A stretch of 47,975 bases of DNA from Muribacter muris. Lineage in GTDB: Bacteria; Pseudomonadota; Gammaproteobacteria; Enterobacterales; Pasteurellaceae. Positions 38,004 to 45,801 of the stretch are shown here, one piece after another. Location: contig NZ_JWIZ01000062.1 of NCBI RefSeq assembly GCF_001038205.1, forward strand, positions 1 to 47,975, in the 5' to 3' direction. The position numbers and the translations under genes were made by a program. Below the pieces are notes generated by a model that saw only the letters and a program-made list of their open reading frames with translations, ran no database searches and was not told the DNA's origin. Within the stretch, counting starts at the first letter, position 1. Each line of letters begins with the position of its first letter.

Positions 38004-39377
38004 ATGTCTGAAGGTTTAGTTCAAGCTGCATATATTATCGCAGCATTGCTCTTTATTATGAGCCTTGCGGGGCTTTCTAAGCACGAAACCGCCAAAGCGG
38101 GCTGCTGGTACGGTATTGTCGGTATGACAATCGCCCTCGTTGCAACCATTTTTGGGCCGGAATCCAAAGGTACAATTTGGATCTTAATCGCAATGGCGAT
38201 CGGCGGTGCAATCGGTATTCGCCAAGCCTTAAAAGTCGAAATGACCGAAATGCCGGAATTAGTGGCGATCCTACACAGCTTTGTCGGTTTAGCAGCAGTG
38301 TTGGTCGGCTTTAACAGCTACGGTTTAAGCCACGAAGCAGATCCTGTGCTACAAAATATCCACAATGTTGAAGTCTTTTTAGGTATCTTTATCGGAGCAG
38401 TAACCTTTACCGGTTCAATCGTTGCTTTCGGCAAATTGCGTGGCATCATCAACTCAAAAGCGTTAATGTTACCGCACCGCCATAAATTAAACCTTGCGGC
38501 TTTAGTCGTTTCCGCGTTGTTAATGGTGGTGTTCTTAAATAGTCCGGAAAATATTTTCCCTGTGCTATTGATGACGGCAATCGCTCTCGCATTCGGCTGG
38601 CATTTAGTTGCTTCAATCGGCGGAGCGGATATGCCGGTAGTCGTGTCTATGCTCAACTCTTACTCCGGTTGGGCGGCGGCGGCGGCGGGCTTTATGCTCA
38701 GCAACGACTTATTGATCGTAACCGGTGCGCTAGTCGGTTCATCGGGCGCAATCCTCTCTTACATTATGTGTAAAGCAATGAACCGTTCATTTATCAGCGT
38801 CATTGCCGGCGGCTTTGGTAACGATGTGGTTGCCTCTTCCGAAGAAGAACAGGGCGAACACCGTGAAACCACCGCAGAAGAAGTGGCGGAAATGTTGAAA
38901 AATGCCGGCTCGGTCATCATCACTCCCGGCTATGGAATGGCAGTGGCACAAGCTCAGTATCCGGTTGCGGAAATTACGCAAAAACTGCGTGAACGTGGTG
39001 TCAATGTTCGTTTCGGGATTCACCCTGTGGCAGGGCGTTTACCGGGGCATATGAACGTGTTATTAGCGGAAGCAAAAGTACCTTACGATGTGGTGCTTGA
39101 AATGGACGAAATCAATGATGACTTTGCCGAAACGGACGTTGTACTGGTTATTGGTGCGAATGATACCGTCAATCCGGCGGCAATGGACGATCCAAACAGC
39201 CCAATCGCCGGAATGCCGGTATTGGAAGTGTGGAAAGCGGCAAACGTTATCGTCTTCAAACGTTCAATGGCGGTCGGCTACGCCGGCGTACAAAACCCGC
39301 TATTCTTCAAAGAAAATACGCAAATGCTCTTTGGTGATGCAAAAGAACGGGTTGATGATATTTTAAAAGCCTTATAA
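38004..39377 (+). CDS. pntB: Proton-translocating transhydrogenase beta subunit PntB
   Basis: A 457-residue partner of PntA. Eight or nine membrane helices lie in residues 1-260, and the NADP(H)-binding domain III covers about 285-457, with [14 protein letters not shown] near 310, [19 protein letters not shown] near 341, and [15 protein letters not shown] near 381. The ATG at 38004 has AAGGAGAAAG in front; the frame is open 11 codons further upstream, overlapping the end of pntA, but those residues do not fit the family. A strong terminator follows. Confidence 0.97.
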   Translation: MSEGLVQAAYIIAALLFIMSLAGLSKHETAKAGCWYGIVGMTIALVATIFGPESKGTIWILIAMAIGGAIGIRQALKVEMTEMPELVAILHSFVGLAAVLVGFNSYGLSHEADPVLQNIHNVEVFLGIFIGAVTFTGSIVAFGKLRGIINSKALMLPHRHKLNLAALVVSALLMVVFLNSPENIFPVLLMTAIALAFGWHLVASIGGADMPVVVSMLNSYSGWAAAAAGFMLSNDLLIVTGALVGSSGAILSYIMCKAMNRSFISVIAGGFGNDVVASSEEEQGEHRETTAEEVAEMLKNAGSVIITPGYGMAVAQAQYPVAEITQKLRERGVNVRFGIHPVAGRLPGHMNVLLAEAKVPYDVVLEMDEINDDFAETDVVLVIGANDTVNPAAMDDPNSPIAGMPVLEVWKAANVIVFKRSMAVGYAGVQNPLFFKENTQMLFGDAKERVDDILKAL

Positions 39378-39384
39378 TTTAGAC

Positions 39385-39417
39385 AAAAAAATGCCCCAAC
39401 GAATTGGGGCATTTTTT
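39385..39417. terminator. Bidirectional terminator between pntB and trpS
   Basis: A 9-bp stem ATGCCCCAA and TTGGGGCAT with a CGAA loop, flanked by A7 on the left and T6 on the right, so it can end pntAB on the plus strand and trpS on the minus strand. Confidence 0.92.
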
Positions 39418-39435
39418 ATCACATAAATTTGTAAA

Positions 39436-40464
39436 TTAAGCAACAAATCCGAGCGCTTGATATACCTGTTTCAACGTGGCTTGTGCTCTGGCTCTCGCTT
39501 TTTCTGCGCCCTCACGGTAGATTTTTTCCAGCAAGGCTTCATCATTACGGAAATGATGATAGCGTTCTTGTAGCGCAGTCAGCATCGCCGAGACTTCTTC
39601 CGCCACTGCCGATTTTAAATGCCCGTACATTTTCCCTTCAAATTCCGTTTCCAGCTCGGCAATCGTTTTGCCGGTAACACTGGCAAGAATATCCAATAAA
39701 TTCGATACACCGGCTTTATTCTGCACGTCGTAACGCACCACTGGCGGTTCATCACCGTCCGTCATCGCCCGCTTGATTTTTTTCGCCACCGATTTCGGAT
39801 CTTCAAGTAAGCCGATCACATTATTGCGGTTTTCATCGGATTTGGACATTTTTTTGGTCGGCTCAAGCAACGACATTACTCGAGCGCCCGTTTTGGCGAT
39901 AAACACTTCCGGCACGGCAAAAATCGGGGCAAGCAGGTTGCCTTCCGCATCTTTTTCGCCGTATAACGCATTGAAGCGGTTGGCAATATCACGGGTAATT
40001 TCGAGGTGCTGTTTTTGGTCATCACCGACCGGCACTTGATTAGCCTGATAGAGCAAAATATCCGCCGCCATTAGCACCGGATAGGTGAACAAGCCGACAT
40101 TGACGTTATCTTCATGGCGGGCAGATTTATCTTTAAATTGGGTCATTCGCCCCATTTCACCAAAGTAGGTATAGCAGTTTAAAATCCACGCTAACTGGCT
40201 GTGTTCCGGCACGTGCGATTGAATGAAAATAGTGCTTTTTGCCGGATCAATTCCGCAGGCAAGGTAAATTGCCAAAGTGTCAAGGGTGGCTTTGCGTAAT
40301 GCCTGTGGGTCTTGGCGAACAGTGATGGCGTGTAAATCGACAATGCAAAACAGGCATTCGTAGTCGTCCTGCATTTTTGTCCACTGACGCAATGCGCCGA
40401 GGTAGTTGCCGAGGCTTAATTCTCCGGAGGGCTGTATGCCGCTAAATACAATGGGTTTTGACAT
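39436..40464 (-). CDS. trpS: Tryptophan-tRNA ligase
   Basis: A 342-residue class I aminoacyl-tRNA synthetase charging tRNA-Trp. The HIGH-type site is [14 protein letters not shown] at residues 12-25, and the KMSKS loop is [13 protein letters not shown] near residue 200. [19 protein letters not shown] near 145 is the conserved tryptophan-pocket helix. The start at 40464 ([14 protein letters not shown]) fits the family; an ATG seven codons upstream is less likely. It follows gph by 80 bases that contain two opposed USS-like sites, preserving the gph-trpS order known from E. coli. Confidence 0.97.
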   Translation of the reverse strand: MSKPIVFSGIQPSGELSLGNYLGALRQWTKMQDDYECLFCIVDLHAITVRQDPQALRKATLDTLAIYLACGIDPAKSTIFIQSHVPEHSQLAWILNCYTYFGEMGRMTQFKDKSARHEDNVNVGLFTYPVLMAADILLYQANQVPVGDDQKQHLEITRDIANRFNALYGEKDAEGNLLAPIFAVPEVFIAKTGARVMSLLEPTKKMSKSDENRNNVIGLLEDPKSVAKKIKRAMTDGDEPPVVRYDVQNKAGVSNLLDILASVTGKTIAELETEFEGKMYGHLKSAVAEEVSAMLTALQERYHHFRNDEALLEKIYREGAEKARARAQATLKQVYQALGFVA

Positions 40465-40482
40465 AATCTTTCTCTTGATGTG

Positions 40483-40538
40483 CAAGCGGTCGGTTTAGGG
40501 GAGATATTTGCAAAAAATCCACCTCAACCGCCCGCTTG
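40483..40538. repeat. Inverted pair of USS-like sites between gph and trpS
   Basis: CAAGCGGTCGGTT (40483-40495) and AACCGCCCGCTTG (40526-40538) are inverted with one mismatch over 13 bases and can form a hairpin with a 30-base loop. Paired USSs near gene ends are known in Pasteurellaceae and may act as terminators. Confidence 0.65.
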
Positions 40539-40544
40539 TTTGGG

Positions 40545-41222
40545 TTAATGGGCGTTTGCCACAATCGTTAAAATCTCTGCGAAATCCTGACAAACATAAT
40601 CCGGCTCGGATTTTGCGATCGGGATATTATAGTTGTAACCGTAGGTCAAACCAAGGCTGGCGCAACCGGCTGCTTTGGCGGCAAGAATATCGTTTTTCGA
40701 GTCGCCGACAAACAGAATTTCGTGCGGATATAAGCCAAATTTTCCGCATAAATAATAAAGGGGCGCGGGGTGAGGCTTAATTGCCGGCAGCGATTGTCCG
40801 CCAAGGGCTTCGGCAAAAAGATGATCGATACCAAATGCGCTTAATACCGGCTGAACGTGCTTAGTCGGTTTATTCGTTACCACCGCCAATATGTAGCCTT
40901 GCGCTTTGAGGGATTCGAGGGTCGATTTCACATTCGGGTAAAGTTTACTGATGTTGCAGATATTTTCGCCGTAGAAATGACCAAATCGGCGTTTAATCTC
41001 GCCAATCTGTTCAGGTGAAAACTCGGCAGCTCTGCCCGTCCATTCCAATCCCCTTTCAAATAAAACGTCCGCACCGTTACCAATCCAAGTTAAGACCAAT
41101 TCTTCGGCGGCTTGGGGTAAGCCCGCCTCGGAAAATGCTGAGTTGAGTGAAAGCGCCAAATCCGGCAGGCTGTTTACCAAAGTACCGTCCAAATCAAAGC
41201 CAATCAATTTAAAACGTGCCAT
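40545..41222 (-). CDS. gph: Phosphoglycolate phosphatase
   Basis: A 225-residue HAD-superfamily hydrolase that removes phosphate from 2-phosphoglycolate, a by-product of DNA repair. Motif I is GFDLDGTLVNSLPDL, with nucleophile D10 and acid/base D12. Motif II is VVTNKPTKHV near 115-124, and motif III/IV FVGDSKNDILAAKAAGC near 172-188. The cap is of the helical C1 type between motifs I and II. It lies 41 bases after lgt on the same strand. Beta-phosphoglucomutase-type relatives share the fold, but synteny with trpS supports Gph. Confidence 0.93.
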   Translation of the reverse strand: MARFKLIGFDLDGTLVNSLPDLALSLNSAFSEAGLPQAAEELVLTWIGNGADVLFERGLEWTGRAAEFSPEQIGEIKRRFGHFYGENICNISKLYPNVKSTLESLKAQGYILAVVTNKPTKHVQPVLSAFGIDHLFAEALGGQSLPAIKPHPAPLYYLCGKFGLYPHEILFVGDSKNDILAAKAAGCASLGLTYGYNYNIPIAKSEPDYVCQDFAEILTIVANAH

Positions 41223-41247
41223 TTTTCTATCCTTTTCTATACCTGTT

Positions 41248-41256
41248 ACAAGCGGT
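41248..41256 (+). repeat. DNA uptake signal sequence
   Basis: Exact ACAAGCGGT followed by CAATTTATC, in the short lgt-gph gap. Confidence 0.85.
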
Positions 41257-41263
41257 CAATTTA

Positions 41264-42055
41264 TCACGATTTTTTGCGACGGTATGCCAGCAACATAAAT
41301 ATCGCCCCCAGCACTATCATTGGTAGGGAAAGTAACTGCCCACGGGTAATCAGGTCTTGAGCGGTATTGACGGTTGGGTCAAATTCACGGAAATATTCGA
41401 CAATAAAACGGAATGTGCCGTAGCCGATGAGGAACAAACCGGCAACCGAGCCGGTCGGACGGGGCTTGCGGATAAAGCCGTTTAAAATCAAAAACAGCAC
41501 TAAGCCCTCCAACACCGCTTCATAAAGCTGGGAGGGGTGGCGGGGCAAATAACCGCCGTTAGGGAAAAGCACCGCCCACGGCACATCCGTTACGCGCCCC
41601 CATAATTCATCGTTAATAAAGTTGCCGATACGCCCCATTCCCAAGCCGAACGGGATCAGGGGTGCAACGAAATCGGCGGTCTGCCAAAATGAGCGATGTT
41701 GGCGATGGGACGTCCAGAGCATAGCCAAAATCACGCCGATTAAGCCGCCGTGGAATGACATTCCCCCCTCCCAAATACGAAACAGGTAGAGCGGATCGGC
41801 TAAAAAACGGTCGAAACTGTAAAAGAAGACATCGCCGATTCGTCCGCCCAACACCACACCGAGAAAACTATTGAACAGCAGTTGATCGACCTGTTCTACC
41901 GTCCAAATGCCGTTAGACTGTTTTGCTCGACGCGTCCCCAGCCAATAGGCAAAACCAAAACCGAGTAAATACATTACCCCGTACCAATGGAGCGAAATGC
42001 CGCCCACTTCAAAAATCACCGGACTTATTTTGGGGAAGGGAATAAATTCTTGCAT
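41264..42055 (-). CDS. lgt: Prolipoprotein diacylglyceryl transferase
   Basis: A 263-residue inner membrane enzyme that attaches diacylglycerol to the lipobox cysteine of prolipoproteins. Seven helices are visible. The Lgt signature [18 protein letters not shown] lies near residues 137-154, and [12 protein letters not shown] near 176-187 holds the conserved Tyr/Glu region; [11 protein letters not shown] near 23 is the N-terminal conserved segment. thyA, which often follows lgt, is not seen; gph comes next. The upstream neighbour is a TauE-like permease at 17 bases. Confidence 0.97.
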   Translation of the reverse strand: MQEFIPFPKISPVIFEVGGISLHWYGVMYLLGFGFAYWLGTRRAKQSNGIWTVEQVDQLLFNSFLGVVLGGRIGDVFFYSFDRFLADPLYLFRIWEGGMSFHGGLIGVILAMLWTSHRQHRSFWQTADFVAPLIPFGLGMGRIGNFINDELWGRVTDVPWAVLFPNGGYLPRHPSQLYEAVLEGLVLFLILNGFIRKPRPTGSVAGLFLIGYGTFRFIVEYFREFDPTVNTAQDLITRGQLLSLPMIVLGAIFMLLAYRRKKS

Positions 42056-42072
42056 AACTTTCCTTTATTAGA

Positions 42073-42864
42073 TTATTTAACCAGCATACTCAAGCCGACA
42101 AAAATTAAGAACACCGCAAAAATGCGTTTTAAGACGGACACCGGCAATTTATTTGCCAAATTCGCCCCGATTTTTGAGGTGAAATACGAACTAATCGTAA
42201 TTCCAAGCAATGCCGGCAAATAGACATAGCCAAGGGAATACTCTGGCAATAACGGATTGTGCCAACCGCTTGAAATAAAGCTCAATGCGCCTGCCAAGCC
42301 CAACAATGAACCGCAGATCGATGATGTGCCGATTGCCCGTTTTAATGCCATTCCTCGCCCGTTTAAAAACGGCACGACAAACGCCCCGCCGCCAACACCT
42401 GCCATACTGGATACTGCCCCGATCACTCCGCCGGCAATCACGGTCGATTTGGTAGTAAGAGGTTTAACCTTCGGTGTAGTTTTCAATGAAATCAACATCT
42501 TAACAGCAAGGTAGATTACAATAACCGCAAACATTTTAGTCAAATGCGCTTTCGGCAAACCGCTGACAAACAAACCGGCAATAAATACCGAAATCATCAG
42601 GGTTGGCGCTAAGGTTTTCGCCGTTTTCCAATCTACATTGCCGTTTTTATGGTGCTGTTGAGCGGCGGACATTGTACTGACGACGATGGTCGCAAAAGAC
42701 GTTCCCAATGCAACCGGCATTAGTATGTCCTCGTGAATGCCGATATAAGGCAGCACGTAGTATAAGGTCGGCACCACCACCGTCCCCCCGCCTAATCCCA
42801 GCAAGCCTGCGATAAATCCCGCAAACACCCCGATAGCAAGGCAAACAATGATAATTTCCCACAT
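42073..42864 (-). CDS. TauE/SafE family membrane permease
   Basis: A 263-residue inner membrane protein with about eight helices, of the TauE/SafE (DUF81/UPF0721) family. The two repeats show GFIAGLLGLGGGTVVVPTL at about 16-34 and GAVSSMAGVGGGAFVVPFL at about 148-167, the conserved glycine-rich GxGGG hairpins. Members export or import small sulfonated or organic anions such as sulfite, sulfoacetate or taurine. The substrate here is unknown. It sits between rppH (9 bases) and lgt (17 bases), as in H. influenzae, so it is cotranscribed with both. Confidence 0.92.
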   Translation of the reverse strand: MWEIIIVCLAIGVFAGFIAGLLGLGGGTVVVPTLYYVLPYIGIHEDILMPVALGTSFATIVVSTMSAAQQHHKNGNVDWKTAKTLAPTLMISVFIAGLFVSGLPKAHLTKMFAVIVIYLAVKMLISLKTTPKVKPLTTKSTVIAGGVIGAVSSMAGVGGGAFVVPFLNGRGMALKRAIGTSSICGSLLGLAGALSFISSGWHNPLLPEYSLGYVYLPALLGITISSYFTSKIGANLANKLPVSVLKRIFAVFLIFVGLSMLVK

Positions 42865-42873
42865 ACAACTCTC

Positions 42874-43440
42874 CTATTTTTTGACTCGATAAGGCTTACG
42901 CCACTCACGCTTGTCGGCACGAAACGCCCGTTTCTCCGATTTATCCGCTTCCGTTTTTTTTGCTTCGTTAATCAGCACTTGGGCGAACTCTTTCATCACC
43001 TTACGATAAACATCACGCTTAAACGACACCACCTGCCGAACCGGATACCAAAAACTCACCCAACGCCAGCCGTCAAACTCCGGCACTTTGCTCGTTTTTA
43101 AATTGATTGTGCTCTCATCACTGACCAGTTGCAACAAAAACCAACGCTGTTTCTGCCCGATACAAACCGGCTGTGCCGTATCCGCCCGCACCAAACGCTT
43201 CGGCAGCTTATATTTCAACCAGTATTTAGATGCCCAAATCAACCGCACATCTTTTTTAGACAAGCCGACTTCTTCGTAAAGCTCACGGTACATTGCCTGC
43301 TCAATGTTTTCCCCCTCGTGAATGCCCCCTTGCGGAAACTGCCACGAGTTCTGACCAAACCGCCTCGCCCACAAAACTTGCCCCTGCTGATTACAGATGA
43401 CGATACCAACATTCGGGCGGTAACCATCGAAATCGATCAA
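42874..43440 (-). CDS. rppH: RNA pyrophosphohydrolase RppH
   Basis: A 188-residue Nudix hydrolase that removes pyrophosphate from the 5' end of mRNA and starts RNase E-dependent decay. The opening [17 protein letters not shown] matches the family, and the Nudix box is [20 protein letters not shown] near residues 38-57, ending EVGL. WQFPQGG precedes it. The C-terminal tail (about 160-188) is lysine/arginine-rich. No alternative start is needed. 110 bases separate it from prfB. Confidence 0.95.
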   Translation of the reverse strand: MIDFDGYRPNVGIVICNQQGQVLWARRFGQNSWQFPQGGIHEGENIEQAMYRELYEEVGLSKKDVRLIWASKYWLKYKLPKRLVRADTAQPVCIGQKQRWFLLQLVSDESTINLKTSKVPEFDGWRWVSFWYPVRQVVSFKRDVYRKVMKEFAQVLINEAKKTEADKSEKRAFRADKREWRKPYRVKK

Positions 43441-43524
43441 TTCAGACCGCCTTAATTTCTAAATTTTATAAAATAGCGTGAATTGTTTCACAAATCCGCC
43501 TTTTGAACAACCCAAAGCCAGGCT

Positions 43525-43533
43525 ACAAGCGGT
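43525..43533 (+). repeat. DNA uptake signal sequence
   Basis: Exact ACAAGCGGT followed by CGGTTTTGGGAGAAAATTT, a good match to the extended consensus, just past the prfB stop. Confidence 0.88.
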
Positions 43534-43550
43534 CGGTTTTGGGAGAAAAT

Positions 43551-44649
43551 TTACAAACCGGCTTTGAGGCTGGCTTCGATAAAGCGATCTAAATCACCGT
43601 CAAGTACCGCTTGCGTATTGCGGTTTTCCACGCCGGTGCGTAAATCTTTGATGCGGGAGTCGTCCAACACATAGGAACGAATTTGGCTGCCCCAGCCGAT
43701 ATCGGATTTACTCTCTTCCATTGCCTGTTTATCGGCGTTTTTCTTCATCATTTCCATTTCGTACAGCTTGGCTTTAAGCTGCTTCATACACTGATCTTTG
43801 TTCTTATGTTGGGAACGGTCGTTTTGGCACTGCACCACAATTCCACTTGGAATGTGGGTAATCCGCACCGCCGATTCGGTTTTATTGACGTGCTGACCGC
43901 CGGCACCGGAGGCACGGTAAACATCGATACGCAGATCCGCCGGGTTGATCTCAATGTCAATATCGTCATCAATTTCCGGATAGACAAATGCCGCACTAAA
44001 CGAGGTATGGCGGCGGTTGTTGGAATCAAACGGGCTTTTACGCACCAAGCGGTGAATGCCGGTTTCGGTACGCAGCCAGCCGAACGCATATTCGCCTGAA
44101 ATGCGGATAGTCGCCGATTTAATCCCTGCCACATCGCCGTCCGAAACTTCCATTAACTCAGTCTTAAAGCCTTTGCTTTCCGCCCAGCGCAGATACATTC
44201 GTAGCAGCATTTCCGTCCAATCCTGCGCTTCCGTACCGCCTGAGCCGGCTTGTAGATCAACATAGCAGTCGGCGGCATCGTGCTGACCGCTAAACATTCG
44301 GCGAAATTCCAGTTGAGCCAATTTTTCTTCTAATTGTTCGGCTTCTTGCACGGCTTCGTGAAAGGTTTGCTCGTCCTCTGCTTCCACCGCCAGCTCAATT
44401 AAACCTTCTACATCTTCAATACCTTGCTCAAGGGCGTGAATGGTATTGACTACCGTTTCGAGGGCAACACGCTCTTTGCCTAACGCTTGGGCTTTTTCAG
44501 GCTCGTTCCAAACGTCCGGCTGTTCCAATTCCGCATTGACTTCTTCTAAACACTCGACTTTTGCCTCAAAGTCAAAGATACCCCCTGAGCGTTGCGGTAC
44601 GGGCGGCTAAGTCGGCAAGCTGGGTTTTAATCGGGTTAATTTCAAACAT
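43551..44649 (-). CDS. prfB: Peptide chain release factor 2, programmed +1 frameshift
   Basis: A 365-residue release factor for UAA and UGA stops, made by a +1 frameshift. The zero frame starts at 44649 ([14 protein letters not shown]) and runs 25 codons to an in-frame UGA at 44574-44572. The slip site is CTTTGAC, preceded by the Shine-Dalgarno-like AGGGGG (44586-44581), identical in layout to E. coli. After the shift, the protein continues [18 protein letters not shown]. The stop-codon-recognition SPF lies at 205-207 and the catalytic GGQ at 250-252. Low RF2 favours the shift, so the gene autoregulates. An automatic caller would miss the first 40 codons and start at an internal TTG. Confidence 0.97.
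44571..44586 (-). promoter_or_regulatory. prfB: RF2 frameshift site
   Basis: AGGGGGTATCTTTGAC: an internal Shine-Dalgarno-like hexamer three bases before the CTT-TGA slip codons. The in-frame TGA is decoded by RF2 itself, giving feedback control. Confidence 0.95.
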
Positions 44650-44688
44650 AATCTATCCTCACTAAAAAGGCGGAATTATAGCCTAGAT

Positions 44689-44841
44689 TCACCAAAGGGC
44701 AAATACGCTCGGTTTTTGCGCATATTTGTAATGATGATATAAACGCACAAACGGCAATTCAAAAGGAAACGTAGGATTATCACACTTTGAAAAATTTGAC
44801 CTTTCTTGGCGTTGCAGCGCTACGATGAAAATGCGTGCCAC
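44689..44841 (-). CDS. Possible 50-residue hypothetical protein
   Basis: A GTG-initiated frame of 50 codons upstream of prfB on the same strand. The product (MARIFIVALQRQERSNFSKC at the start, rich in aromatic and basic residues later) has no domain I recognise. No ribosome binding site is clear and the frame may be chance, or part of a conserved non-coding repeat that happens to be open. Confidence 0.2.
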   Translation of the reverse strand: MARIFIVALQRQERSNFSKCDNPTFPFELPFVRLYHHYKYAQKPSVFALW

Positions 44842-44884
44842 TGCAATATAAAATCGGCATTTTGTTAAATATTAGGCTGAACTG

Positions 44885-44893
44885 ACCGCTTGT
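44885..44893 (-). repeat. DNA uptake signal sequence
   Basis: Exact minus-strand ACAAGCGGT in the prfB-MOSC intergenic region. Confidence 0.85.
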
Positions 44894-45003
44894 CAGATAA
44901 AAATTGTCTAAAATTAAATCTTAATATGCCGAAATACAAATATCGCTACGCCTTGTTTTCTGCTATCTTGCTTTTTTGATCGTTTTTCAAAAGGAGACAT
45001 AAA

Positions 45004-45792
45004 ATGCAGGTTACAGCGCTTAATCTTTATCCAATAAAATCAACCCGAGCCTATCAAGTCGCTCAAGCCTTTGTACAACCGCAAGGGCTAAATTTCGACC
45101 GTGAATTTATGATTACCGAGCAAGACGGTACATTTATCACGGCACGCAAAGAGGCAGCACTGTATCGCCTGTCGGCATTGCCCATTTCGACAGGTATCGT
45201 TATCACATTAGATAATGGCGAACAATGTGTGGCGTTATATCGGGATTTTATCCGCCAACAAAGCGGTGAAGTATGGGGGACGCATTTTCCTTCTTGGGTG
45301 GCAAGCGAGCAAGTCAATCAATGGCTTAGCCCCCTTTTCGGGCGAGCAGTACAATTACGTTGGCTAGGGGCGCAGAGCGAGCGCCAAGTCAGACATTTTG
45401 AACCTCACCCAATGAGCTTTGCCGACAGTAACCCGCTGTTACTCACCAATGAGAAATCACTCTGTCAGCTACAAAGTTGGTCTCCCGTCCCCGTTACAAT
45501 GGAACAGTTTCGCCCGAATATTGTCATAGACGGCGTTGAAGCGTTTGAAGAAGAACAGTGGCAGCACATTCAAATCGGGAGCGTCGCATTTACTGTCGCA
45601 CAATGTTGCACCCGTTGCATTATGATCACCCGCCACCCGCACACCCTAGCACTTGATCCTAAGGTTGAGCCTTTTAGAACCCTCAAACAGTACCATACCA
45701 ACGAACACGGCAAGCCTATTTTTGGGGTTCACCTTGTGCCGAAAAACAGCGGCGTGATTCGAGTGGGTGATCATTTAACCCTTTTAACGTAG
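45004..45792 (+). CDS. MOSC domain protein (YcbX-like, without ferredoxin domain)
   Basis: A 262-residue protein with the MOSC N-terminal beta-barrel (about 1-115, LNLYPIKSTRAYQ at 6-18, RGLNFDRE-like GLNFDREFMI at 30-39) followed by the MOSC domain. QCCTRCIMITRHP near 199-211 carries the cysteine that binds the molybdenum cofactor in the family. E. coli YcbX reduces N-hydroxylated base analogues and has a C-terminal 2Fe-2S ferredoxin domain; this protein ends right after the MOSC domain, so electrons must come from another protein. AAAGGAGA precedes the ATG. Ten bases after its stop begins the sulfatase-fold gene. Confidence 0.9.
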   Translation: MQVTALNLYPIKSTRAYQVAQAFVQPQGLNFDREFMITEQDGTFITARKEAALYRLSALPISTGIVITLDNGEQCVALYRDFIRQQSGEVWGTHFPSWVASEQVNQWLSPLFGRAVQLRWLGAQSERQVRHFEPHPMSFADSNPLLLTNEKSLCQLQSWSPVPVTMEQFRPNIVIDGVEAFEEEQWQHIQIGSVAFTVAQCCTRCIMITRHPHTLALDPKVEPFRTLKQYHTNEHGKPIFGVHLVPKNSGVIRVGDHLTLLT

Positions 45793-45801
45793 GTTTGCAC
45801 T

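Larger units (their letters stand above)
44650..45003. other. Intergenic region between prfB and the MOSC gene
   Basis: These 354 bases separate divergent genes and so hold both promoters, which I could not place with confidence. They contain a USS (44885-44893) and a 50-codon minus-strand open frame (44689-44841), listed separately at low confidence. Confidence 0.55.
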
